From Thermoplasmata archaeon (GTDB taxonomy: Archaea > Thermoplasmatota > SW-10-69-26), in contig PWVY01000044.1 in NCBI GenBank assembly GCA_003561665.1, positions 1 to 6,476 of the forward strand: a DNA stretch of 6,476 bases. Reading direction: 5' to 3'. Below are positions 1-4,856 of this stretch, one piece after another. The notes under the pieces were generated by a model. It searched no databases and had not been told where the DNA came from. It was given only the letters and a program-made list of their open reading frames with translations. The translations under genes and the position numbers were made by a program. The stretch's first letter is position 1; the number at the start of each line of letters is the position of its first letter.

Positions 1-569
1 GTCGTAGCGGTTCGGGGAAGACGACGTTGTTGAACGTGTTGGGGGGGTTGGAGGGGCCGGATGAGGGTGTGGTGCGGATCGGGGGTACGGCGTGGGGTTC
101 GTTGGGGGAGGCGGATCGTGCGTTGGTGCGGAGGGAGCGGGTGGGGTTCGTTTTTCAGGATTTCAATTTGATCCCGGATTTGACGGTGTTTGAGAACGTG
201 TTGTTGCCGTTGGAGTTGGCCAAGCGGGAGAGGGCCAGGGAGCGGGCGGCGGGATTGGTGGAGGGGTTCGGGTTGGAGGGGTTGGTTCGATCGTTCCCGG
301 AGACGTTGAGTGGGGGGGAGCGGCAGAGGGTGGGGATCGCTCGGGCGTTGGCGTGTGAGCCAAGCGTGGTGTTGGCGGATGAGCCGACGGCGAACTTGGA
401 TGAGGCCAACGCGCGTCGGGTGTTCACGTTGCTTGGGGAGGCGGCGACGCGGGAGCGTTGCGTGGTGGTTGCTAGTCATGACCCGTTGGCGGCGCAGTAT
501 TTGGGTCGTGGGTTCGCGTTGAAGAAGGGGCGCTTGGTGGAGGCGCGTGCCCGGCCGGATGCGGCGTGA
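1..569 (+). CDS. ABC transporter ATP-binding protein, MacB/LolD-like (5' partial)
   Basis: ATPase subunit of an ABC transporter of the MacB/LolD/FtsE type, which normally pairs with an FtsX/MacB-like permease and powers transport or extrusion at the cytoplasmic membrane. Reading in frame from base 3 gives RSGSGKTTLLN, a Walker A loop missing only its first glycine, so the gene starts outside the window and roughly 35-40 N-terminal residues are absent. Further motifs in order: Q-loop (VFQDFNLIPDLTVFENV), signature LSGGERQRVGIARAL, Walker B with catalytic glutamate (VVLADEPTANLD), and the H-loop histidine (VVASHDP). All catalytic motifs are intact. The spelling LSGGERQRV and DEPTANLD is typical of the MacB/LolD class. 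Leucine is almost always TTG and glycine mostly GGG, as in the other resident + genes. The permease partner is presumably upstream, outside the window; nothing downstream looks like one. Substrate unknown. Confidence 0.93.
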   Translation, partial: RSGSGKTTLLNVLGGLEGPDEGVVRIGGTAWGSLGEADRALVRRERVGFVFQDFNLIPDLTVFENVLLPLELAKRERARERAAGLVEGFGLEGLVRSFPETLSGGERQRVGIARALACEPSVVLADEPTANLDEANARRVFTLLGEAATRERCVVVASHDPLAAQYLGRGFALKKGRLVEARARPDAA

Positions 570-664
570 GTGTGGGTTTGGACGGTTGTGTTGCGCGTCG
601 AGCGGGAAGCACCGAACCGTGGCCTCCGGCTATGACCTGGATGAAGTGGGTGTTGTTGTTCGCG

Positions 665-1000
665 TTATCGGGTGAAAAGCGCGTTGGTTCGTGGTGCAAG
701 CCCGATGGTGATCCCGGCGAGGGTGAGGGCGCTTGCTAGGAGGCTGGTGGTGCCGAGGGTGATGGGGATGGCGAAGAGGAGGTTGAGGAAGAGGAGCGTG
801 AGGGGTTGAACGGTGAAGGCGAGGACGAGGCTGATGGGGATCCAACGCGTGGGGCCCAGTTCGCGTGCAAGCGCCCAGGCCCAGGCAAGGCCGGGGGCCC
901 AGAAGAGAACGCCGCCGATGATGAGGCGCGGGATGGTCCCTTCGGTTAAGAGGCCCGCCGCGTCGATCATGTTGGTTCGCGGAGGTGGGGTGGGGTACAT
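665..1000 (-). CDS. Small DUF1616-like membrane protein
   Basis: A 111-residue hydrophobic protein with about three membrane helices (residues ~24-45, ~53-78, ~81-101) and almost no soluble part. The block LFWAPGLAWAWAL followed by a Leu/Pro-rich pair of helices resembles the N-terminal membrane module of archaeal DUF1616 proteins (typical pattern FLPGYALxxxLFP), usually found in much longer multi-domain proteins; that assignment rests on recalled pattern, not a search. ATG start at 1000-998; a second in-frame ATG at 970-968 (MIDAAGLL) is also possible. The stop TAA lies 95 nt from the end of the convergent ABC gene; the intergenic stretch holds only a weak 6-bp inverted repeat (ACGGTT 582-587, AACCGT 615-620). 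The gene is divergent from the hydrolase gene starting near 1055. Codons are C-ending (CTC, ATC, GCC), the mirror of the + strand genes. Function unknown; it may be a stand-alone or truncated module. Confidence 0.68.
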   Translation of the reverse strand: MYPTPPPRTNMIDAAGLLTEGTIPRLIIGGVLFWAPGLAWAWALARELGPTRWIPISLVLAFTVQPLTLLFLNLLFAIPITLGTTSLLASALTLAGITIGLAPRTNALFTR

Positions 1001-1054
1001 GAGGGGTCCGGTCGAGGGCTCTGGGTGAGGGGTTGGCCTCTGGGGGACTGGGGT

Positions 1055-1630
1055 ATGTTTTCAAGTGGGGGCCCTGGTTCGTGGGGGGTCGTGTTCATCC
1101 TTGGGCACTTGGGTTTCTCGCTCCTGTTTGGTCGGTTGGTTCGACCGTTTTGGCCTGGGCGGATGCCGGTGGGGTGGTTGTTGTTCGGGGCGTTGTTGCC
1201 GGATTTGATGGATAAGCCGGTGGGGCATTTCATCCTGCCGTGGGATAACGGTCGGTTGATCGGTCACGCGTTGGTGTTCGCTATCGCGTTGGGGGTGTTC
1301 GCTTGGGTTCGTTCGTCGAGGGTGTGGGGGGCGATCGCGTTGGGCGTGTTTTTCCATCAGTTGCAGGATGGGTTCTGGTTGGATCTTAACGGGTGGTTTT
1401 GGCCGTTTATGGGTCCGTTTGAGCATGGTGTAAGCTCGGGAATCCCTCATTGGATCGCGGTGTTGACCTCGAGTCGGTTGGTGTGGATCACGGAGGCGAT
1501 GGGGTTCGTGTTCATCGTCCTGTTCTTCGTGGCCCCGTGTTGGGGTTGGACGAAGCGCTGGTGGGAGGATGAGGCGCTCGTTGCTGAGGATGTGGAGGTT
1601 GGGGATGGGGAGAAGGCGCCCATCTCCTAG
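1055..1630 (+). CDS. YdjM/DUF457-like membrane-bound metal-dependent hydrolase
   Basis: Multi-pass membrane protein of the LexA-regulated/YdjM-like (DUF457) family, annotated as putative metal-dependent hydrolases; substrate unknown. The conserved polar residues lie at membrane boundaries, numbered from the ATG at 1055: H18 (ILGHLGFSLLFG), D50 and D53 in LLPDLMDKP, R67 and H71 (GRLIGHALVF), and H101 and D105 (FFHQLQDGF). The DLxDKP ... GRxxxH pattern is the one seen in archaeal members. The C-terminal ~25 residues are acidic and charged, probably cytoplasmic. A GTG at 1025 would add ten residues; ATG 1055 is preferred because it places a short N-terminus before helix 1. The gene is divergent from the 665-1000 gene, and its 3' end overlaps the longest reading of the next gene by 62 nt, so the two are probably co-transcribed. 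G/T-biased codons match the resident composition. Confidence 0.82.
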   Translation: MFSSGGPGSWGVVFILGHLGFSLLFGRLVRPFWPGRMPVGWLLFGALLPDLMDKPVGHFILPWDNGRLIGHALVFAIALGVFAWVRSSRVWGAIALGVFFHQLQDGFWLDLNGWFWPFMGPFEHGVSSGIPHWIAVLTSSRLVWITEAMGFVFIVLFFVAPCWGWTKRWWEDEALVAEDVEVGDGEKAPIS

Positions 1631-3335
1631 GGATGATGCGGTTGGTGGGGTGGAAGGGAAAGCCCTACATCTTGGCGGGGTTTGGGGGACGTTCGTGGAG
1701 GAGCGTTCGCGTCGGGTCTTAGAGGTCGTGGCCGTCGTGTTAGCGGTGGGCTTCGTGATGGGGGTCACGTTCATCCCGCATTTGGACACGCAGTCCAGGT
1801 CGGATGTGGAGGAGGGGAACCCGTGGGTGGTGTTGGCGGGGACGACGTATGATTGGGTGAGGGGGGATTGGGAGGGGTATCGGTTCCCAGTGCATGTGGA
1901 TGAGCATGTGCATTGGGTGCATGCCTCAGCGATCCAGCGGGAGGATACGCGGGCGTATGCGCATCCGTACACGGGCGCTGAGCAGGTTCGGGAGGAGTTC
2001 GAGCTTCGGGGGGATGTGCATTATGGCATCTTCCATACGGGGTTGGCGCAGGCGCAGGAGTTGACGGGCGTTTCTTGGGTGTCGGTGTTCCAGTTCTTGC
2101 CAGCGTTCTGGGCGGGGTTGATCGCGGTGTTGGTGTGGGGGGCGCTTCGTCCATGGCCGGGGGCGCCGTTGGCGGCAGCGTTGACGGGGTTGATGCCGAC
2201 GACGGTGCGGTTCTTGGGGCCGGGGTTTTTGGTGCCGATCGCGTTCGGGTTGGCGTGGGTGGGGGCGTTGTTGGTGTTGTTGCCGCGGATGGGGGAGAGT
2301 GTGCGCGTGGCGTTGTTGGCGTTGTTGTTGGTGTTCTCGGCGTTCTTCGTTCACATCATCGCGGGTGTTGTCGCGTTGGGGTTGCTGTTGGCGGCGTTGC
2401 CGTTTGCGGCTGCACGTTGGGAGGGAGCCGGGGCGAGGGCGCGATTGGCGGGCATCACGGTGGGGGCGGTGTTACCGATGGTGTGGTTGTATGAGGCGTT
2501 CTTCGATGAGATCTTGGCGGAGGTGCAGCGGGTGGGGTCGTTACCGTTGGATGTGACGGTGTGGGCGCATATGGGCGTTTTTTTCTTGGTGGCGTGGGTG
2601 GTGGGGTTGGGGTTGGTGGCGTACCGGTCGCCGGATCGGGGGCGGTTGCCGTTGCGGGCGGCGTCGTTGTTGAGTGTTGTGTTGTTTGGGTTGTTGTTGG
2701 CGAATTTCGTTTGGTTGGGGCCTCGGTTGGCGACGTATGATCGGTTCCATCAGCCGTTCTTGTTGGTGGCGGCGGTGCCGGTGGCGTTCGTGTTGTTTGA
2801 GGCTTCGCGCGCTGTTGCGCGTGGGGTGGTGTGGGGTGTGGGTTGGGCGCGGGAGCGGTGGGGGGGTGAGGCGGTGCGTGGTTTGGATGGTGCCTTGCGG
2901 GGGTTTGTGGTGGTGGGCGTGGTGGGGGTGTTGTTCGTGGGGTTGGCGTCGCCGGCGTTGTCGGCGGCGTTGAATGAGCCGTATTATCGGGTGATCGATG
3001 AGGAGGATTGGGAGCGGTTCGTGTGGGTGGAGGAGAACGTGGGGGAGGAGTATGAGGTGTTCTTGGCGCATCCGTGGAAGGCGCCGATTTTGACGGCGAT
3101 GACGGGGATGCAGCCGTATGCGTGGTTGTCTCCGGGGTCGCCGCCGGTGAACGGGGAGGCGTTCGTGGCGTATTTGCAGGGGACGGGGAACGATACGGCG
3201 TGGCTCGTGGAGCGGGAGGTGAGCGTGGTGGTGGGGGAGCGGATGCCGGTTTCGGATGTGTTCGTGGAGGAGCGTGAGGGCGTGGCCGTGTTGGAGGAGG
3301 AGATCGCGAAGCGGTTGCACGATGCACGACGGTGA
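1569..3335 (+). CDS. Large multi-pass membrane protein, probable GT-C fold glycosyltransferase
   Basis: A 588-residue protein (longest reading) with a first helix at ~50-66, an extracytoplasmic loop, about nine further helices between ~172 and ~460, and a soluble C-terminal domain (~465-588). The first loop holds an acidic/His cluster, VHVDEHVHWVHA (~108-119), the place where GT-C glycosyltransferases carry their catalytic Asp; R392 in YDRFHQPFLLVAAVP resembles the late helix motif of this superfamily. The C-terminal part (EEDWERFVWVEENV... FLAHPWKAPILTAMTG) resembles the extracytoplasmic tail of archaeal GT-C/PMT-like proteins. Such enzymes transfer lipid-linked sugars to proteins or lipids outside the membrane; acceptor and donor are unknown. 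The start is uncertain: ATG 1569, 1590 and 1605 overlap the upstream gene, while GTG 1650 lies 19 nt after its stop and keeps all helices. The stop TGA sits inside the left 16-nt repeat of the vapBC cassette. An uncharacterised non-enzymatic membrane protein is the alternative. Confidence 0.8.
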   Translation: MRRSLLRMWRLGMGRRRPSPRDDAVGGVEGKALHLGGVWGTFVEERSRRVLEVVAVVLAVGFVMGVTFIPHLDTQSRSDVEEGNPWVVLAGTTYDWVRGDWEGYRFPVHVDEHVHWVHASAIQREDTRAYAHPYTGAEQVREEFELRGDVHYGIFHTGLAQAQELTGVSWVSVFQFLPAFWAGLIAVLVWGALRPWPGAPLAAALTGLMPTTVRFLGPGFLVPIAFGLAWVGALLVLLPRMGESVRVALLALLLVFSAFFVHIIAGVVALGLLLAALPFAAARWEGAGARARLAGITVGAVLPMVWLYEAFFDEILAEVQRVGSLPLDVTVWAHMGVFFLVAWVVGLGLVAYRSPDRGRLPLRAASLLSVVLFGLLLANFVWLGPRLATYDRFHQPFLLVAAVPVAFVLFEASRAVARGVVWGVGWARERWGGEAVRGLDGALRGFVVVGVVGVLFVGLASPALSAALNEPYYRVIDEEDWERFVWVEENVGEEYEVFLAHPWKAPILTAMTGMQPYAWLSPGSPPVNGEAFVAYLQGTGNDTAWLVEREVSVVVGERMPVSDVFVEEREGVAVLEEEIAKRLHDARR

Positions 3336-3348
3336 GGGGTCAGAAGAC
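3333..3348 (+). repeat. Left copy of 16-nt direct repeat flanking vapBC
   Basis: TGAGGGGTCAGAAGAC; it includes the TGA stop of the upstream membrane protein gene. It matches 4141-4156 with a single A/G difference. It may be a target-site duplication or attachment core; chance similarity is possible because GAGGGG is common in this skewed DNA. Confidence 0.5.
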
Positions 3349-3350
3349 AG

Positions 3351-3376
3351 CGTTAATTATTTCTCTAATTAATGAC
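3351..3376 (+). repeat. Partial third copy of the boundary repeat, upstream of vapB
   Basis: CGTTAATT (3351-3358) followed after three bases by TCTCTAATTAATGAC (3362-3376). The same two blocks occur at 4692-4699 and 4705-4719 (14/15 identical in the second block) and, more diverged, at 6131-6158. The TAACGG inverted-repeat arms found in the other copies are mostly absent here. It lies directly inside the left edge of the vapBC cassette and overlaps the likely vapB promoter. Confidence 0.6.
3353..3360 (+). promoter_or_regulatory. Likely vapBC TATA box
   Basis: TTAATTAT is centred about 32 nt upstream of the vapB ATG at 3389, the distance expected for an archaeal TATA box driving a transcript with a very short leader. 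It stands in the first AT-rich patch after long G/T-rich DNA. The second AT block (CTAATTAA, 3365-3373) is too close to the start to be the TATA box but could bind the VapBC repressor complex. No experimental support. Confidence 0.4.
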
Positions 3377-3388
3377 ATATGTGATGTG

Positions 3389-3625
3389 ATGGTGTCTGAT
3401 GCGAGCGGAGAAACGACCGTGACGGAAGGTTTCGCAGCGAGCATCCCTGCCTCCGTTCGCCACGAACTTGGCATCAAGCCGGGCGATCGGCTTGTGTGGG
3501 AGCTTCACCAGGGGCAGCTCCGTGTGAGCGTTAAGAGGCGCAGCAAGCGTGGTTTCAAGGGTTTCGAGCCCTTCGATTTCGGGGAGACAACGAACGCTGT
3601 CGAGGATCATGACGTGGTCATATAG
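3389..3625 (+). CDS. vapB: AbrB/MazE/SpoVT-fold antitoxin, VapB type
   Basis: A 78-residue protein whose N-terminal ~45 residues form an AbrB/SpoVT swapped-hairpin DNA-binding domain: TVTEGFAASIPASVRHELGIKPGDRLVWEL (residues ~10-39) has the family's IPxxVRxxLGIKPGD core. The C-terminal ~35 residues (basic RRSKRGFKGFEPFD, then acidic) would wrap the toxin and block its active site. VapB antitoxins neutralise the partner PIN ribonuclease and, as a complex, repress their own operon. The start is ATG 3389, because an upstream GTG at 3332 would overlap the preceding gene and add 19 residues unlike the family. The stop is separated by one base from the vapC ATG at 3627, so translation is coupled. 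Codons are balanced, unlike the resident genes, which supports acquisition by transfer. Confidence 0.85.
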   Translation: MVSDASGETTVTEGFAASIPASVRHELGIKPGDRLVWELHQGQLRVSVKRRSKRGFKGFEPFDFGETTNAVEDHDVVI

Positions 3626-3626
3626 C

Positions 3627-4049
3627 ATGGAATCTGCCGTTGTGGATTCTGTCGTTTTGATCGCAGCGATGCATGTTCGGGATGCCTATCATGCCGAAGC
3701 GAGACCGATTCTTGAGGCGGCGGACCGGGGAGAGATGCCTCCGCTAACGTTGACGGACTTCATCCTCGCCGAAACGCTGAACTATCTCACCGCGAAGGGG
3801 GGGTCATCCGTGGGCCGGGAGGCCTTGGATCGGATCGAGAAAAGCCAAGGCCTTCGCATTGAGCGAATCCCTGATGCGGTCTTCTCTGCCGGGAAGAACG
3901 AGATCTACACGAACATCGACGGCTTATCCCTTGTCGATGCCTTGACCGTGGCGCACATGCGCCACAGAGGTTTAAGCCGCATCTACAGCTTCGATGATGA
4001 CTTTGACCGCGTCCCTCAGATTCAGCGCCTCGTTACGGTCCCCAACTGA
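3627..4049 (+). CDS. vapC: PIN-domain ribonuclease toxin, VapC type
   Basis: A 140-residue PIN-domain protein, the usual size for VapC toxins, which are Mg2+-dependent endoribonucleases that cut tRNA or rRNA and stop translation when freed from VapB. The four acidic positions of the active site are present: D7 (AVVDSVVLIAA), E49 (DFILAETLNYL), D104 (LSLVDALTVAHM) and D123/D125 (YSFDDDFDRV). The SFDxDFDRV ending is typical of archaeal and actinobacterial PIN toxins. ATG 3627, one base after the vapB stop, is chosen; ATG 3609 would add six residues (MTWSYS) and overlap vapB. With no missing catalytic residue or frameshift, the toxin appears functional. It sits in the unskewed cassette with vapB and has no other partner. 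The RNA target cannot be read from the sequence. Confidence 0.9.
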   Translation: MESAVVDSVVLIAAMHVRDAYHAEARPILEAADRGEMPPLTLTDFILAETLNYLTAKGGSSVGREALDRIEKSQGLRIERIPDAVFSAGKNEIYTNIDGLSLVDALTVAHMRHRGLSRIYSFDDDFDRVPQIQRLVTVPN

Positions 4050-4081
4050 GAGGTTAGACTGTAGAATAAGCATCAGGCCGA

Positions 4082-4154
4082 CCAAGGGATGTTTCCTTGG
4101 ACCCCCCGCTTCCTCTGGGCTCTGCTTTCAAACCCTTGTTTGAGGGGTCAGAGG
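4082..4154 (+). terminator. Hairpin-rich region after vapC, possible terminator
   Basis: Three inverted repeats follow vapC: CCAAGG/CCTTGG (4082-4087 and 4095-4100, 7-nt loop); TCAAAC/GTTTGA (4128-4133 and 4138-4143, 4-nt loop); and an enclosing CCTCTG/CAGAGG (4112-4117 and 4149-4154). The region lies between the convergent vapC and the minus-strand membrane gene. A run of T is lacking, so terminator function is tentative. The right 16-nt repeat overlaps the last two structures. Confidence 0.35.
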
Positions 4155-4156
4155 AC
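4141..4156 (+). repeat. Right copy of 16-nt direct repeat flanking vapBC
   Basis: TGAGGGGTCAGAGGAC, one base different from 3333-3348. Its last base is the first base of CTA, the complement of the TAG stop of the minus-strand gene, so it abuts the resident gene. Beyond it the strong G-over-C skew resumes. Confidence 0.5.
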
Positions 4157-4452
4157 TATGGGGTGGTTTCGTCGAGCCAGGGGTCGGGGGTTTGGGTGGG
4201 GGGTTCGGTGGGGGTTTGTTGGAATTGGTATTGGAGGGCGTTGTGGATGAGCCAGGCGAGGGTGGGGAGGAGGATCCAGATGGCGATGAGTTCGTAGGGG
4301 CCTTCGCCGATGGCGTTGAAGTTGACGATGGCGATCCAGGTGCCGTCGAGGGCGGCTTGGGTGATGAGGAGGGTGGTGAGGAGGGTGGTGGCTGTGGCGA
4401 GGGCTGCGCCGAGGAGGGTGGCAAGACGGGAGACCGTGCGTGCCCATGCCAT
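4156..4452 (-). CDS. Small two-helix membrane protein of unknown function
   Basis: A 98-residue protein with two membrane segments (residues ~10-33 and ~55-73), a central loop containing VNFNAIGEGPYELIAIW, and a Pro/Thr-rich acidic tail (~79-98: PTEPPTQTPDPWLDETTP). I do not recognise the family. The NxxGEGxxE pattern just before the second helix looks conserved-type and may be useful for a profile search. ATG is at 4452-4450, with a TATA-like element 29-34 nt upstream. Codons are CTC/ACC/ATC-rich, the mirror image of + strand resident genes, as expected for a real minus-strand gene in this skewed DNA. Its stop abuts the right repeat of the vapBC cassette. A longer overlapping minus-strand reading (to 4724) is in another frame and looks non-coding (very Pro/Ser-rich). 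Confidence 0.7.
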   Translation of the reverse strand: MAWARTVSRLATLLGAALATATTLLTTLLITQAALDGTWIAIVNFNAIGEGPYELIAIWILLPTLAWLIHNALQYQFQQTPTEPPTQTPDPWLDETTP

Positions 4453-4480
4453 GGAGGGGTTCTCCCTCGCCCGGCGGGGG

Positions 4481-4486
4481 TATAAG
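4481..4486 (-). promoter_or_regulatory. TATA-like box of the small membrane protein gene
   Basis: Read on the minus strand this is CTTATA, an isolated AT-rich hexamer in GC-rich DNA, centred about 31 nt upstream of the ATG at 4452. This fits an archaeal promoter with a nearly leaderless transcript. The element read on + (TATAAG) could also drive rightward transcription, but no convincing gene follows at the right distance. Confidence 0.45.
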
Positions 4487-4666
4487 TGGGTTTAGGTAGG
4501 CGCCGTGAAAGGAGGTCCAGGGAGCTTGGGTCAGGCTTCGGTATCTCAATTCGTGGTGTATGATGGAGAAGGTTCTTCGGGGCGGGGGAGGGCCGTGGGC
4601 TGATGGTAGGGTGATCGGACGTGAATACGTATTGGGATGAAGCGAAGCGTCGTGCGTTGTGGGGGG
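4487..4666. other. Non-coding or remnant resident DNA before the Fic cassette
   Basis: Together with the repeats and promoter that follow, this makes a stretch of about 400 bases (4453-4856) without an intact gene. This part keeps the resident G/T bias. It holds a strong Shine-Dalgarno-like AAAGGAGGT (4508-4516) followed only by a 25-codon TTG reading (4526), a 26-codon ATG reading at 4560, and the short GTG reading at 4621 described separately. No RNA gene is recognised. Confidence 0.4.
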
Positions 4667-4758
4667 TCTTAGTAACGGATTCCGATGATTCCGTTAATTG
4701 CGCATCTCTAATTAACGACTCCATTACTCAAACAGGGATAAGTAACGGTTCTCATTGA
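4621..4758 (+). pseudogene. Possible gene start truncated by the Fic cassette
   Basis: GTG at 4621 follows GGTGATC (4610-4616), a seven-base match to the archaeal 16S anti-Shine-Dalgarno complement, with 4-nt spacing. The first 16 residues (VNTYWDEAKRRALWGV) look like a normal protein N-terminus and use resident-style codons (TTG, GCG, CGT). The reading then enters the left Fic-flanking repeat at about 4667 and stops at 4756-4758 after 45 codons; the residues from the repeat look arbitrary. No continuation is found at the right edge, where a minus-strand gene lies. It may be a chance short reading. Confidence 0.28.
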
Positions 4759-4770
4759 TTCCGTTAGTTA
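4667..4770 (+). repeat. Left ~104-bp repeat flanking fic
   Basis: It aligns with 6106-6210 at an offset of 1439-1440. Bases 4667-4731 match in 55 of 65 positions, then comes a short diverged stretch with one gap, then 4742-4770 matches in 21 of 29. It begins TCTTAGTAACGGATTCC and ends CCGTTAGTTA. Internally, the units at 4671-4699 and 4741-4769 resemble each other (AGTAACGG...TGATTCCGTTA), a 70-bp internal repeat period. Confidence 0.8.
4673..4766 (+). promoter_or_regulatory. Three evenly spaced inverted repeats, possible operators
   Basis: Site A: TAACGGA (4673-4679) and TCCGTTA (4690-4696), spacer 10. Site B: imperfect TAACGA/CCATTA (4713-4726). Site C: TAACGG (4743-4748) and CCGTTA (4761-4766), spacer 12. 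The centres are 4684.5, 4719.5 and 4754.5, that is 35 bp apart each time. Site C ends about 90 nt before the fic start. They could bind a dimeric regulator, perhaps the winged-helix domain of Fic itself, or be element ends; the same array downstream of fic argues against a simple promoter role. Confidence 0.5.
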
Positions 4771-4798
4771 GGTCAATGAGTGCTCTTCTCATAGCGTC

Positions 4799-4808
4799 TT
4801 TAATTAAA
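4799..4808 (+). promoter_or_regulatory. Likely TATA box of the fic gene
   Basis: TTTAATTAAA is the most AT-rich decamer in this upstream region and lies about 49-58 nt before the ATG at 4857. Transcription would start near 4830, giving a leader of about 27 nt that contains a GAGAGG Shine-Dalgarno-like stretch directly before the ATG. Confidence 0.4.
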
Positions 4809-4856
4809 GGAAATAAGAGAAAACGTTAACAAAGGCGGTTGGTTACCTGAGAGAGG

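Larger units (their letters stand above)
3333..4156. mobile_element. Putative inserted vapBC cassette bounded by 16-nt direct repeats
   Basis: A stretch of about 0.8 kb carrying only vapB and vapC. It is bounded by TGAGGGGTCAGARGAC at 3333-3348 and 4141-4156 (15/16 identical). Base composition switches at these points: G and C are balanced inside (3721-3780 has 18 G and 19 C), whereas the flanking DNA has four to five times more G than C. Removing 808 bp between the repeats would leave two convergent genes with stop codons 12 nt apart, a natural-looking empty site. No transposase or integrase is present, so the mode of insertion is unknown; this is an inference from composition and repeats. 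Confidence 0.5.

Noticed and set aside
635..756. Short + reading beginning MTWMKWVLLFALSG, resembling a signal peptide
   Set aside because: Overlaps the 3' end of the minus-strand gene and becomes arbitrary after the hydrophobic start; likely chance.
813..1028. 71-residue + reading opposite the DUF1616-like gene
   Set aside because: The minus frame gives well-formed hydrophobic helices; the + frame gives Arg/Gly/Pro-rich sequence.
1061..1972. 303-residue open reading on the minus strand
   Set aside because: Low-complexity antisense product spanning two real + genes; the composition follows from strand skew.
2455..3327. 290-residue open reading on the minus strand
   Set aside because: It is almost only Pro, Thr, Arg, His and Ser, the mirror of G/T-rich coding on the other strand; antisense to the GT-C gene.
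3332..3388. Longer VapB start at GTG 3332
   Set aside because: It would overlap the preceding gene's stop, pass through the promoter-like AT-rich repeat, and add residues not seen in AbrB-type antitoxins.
4508..4602. Small gene after AAAGGAGGT
   Set aside because: The reading from TTG 4526 is 25 codons, Gly/Ser-rich, and has no supporting feature beyond the Shine-Dalgarno-like stretch.
4128..4724. 198-residue minus-strand reading overlapping the small membrane protein
   Set aside because: Pro/Ser-rich without domains, crosses the left repeat and the TATA element; the 98-residue frame with two helices is far more protein-like.
4667..4770. CRISPR-like array
   Set aside because: Only three degenerate palindromes alternate here and spacing is short; there are no identical repeats with unique spacers and no cas genes.
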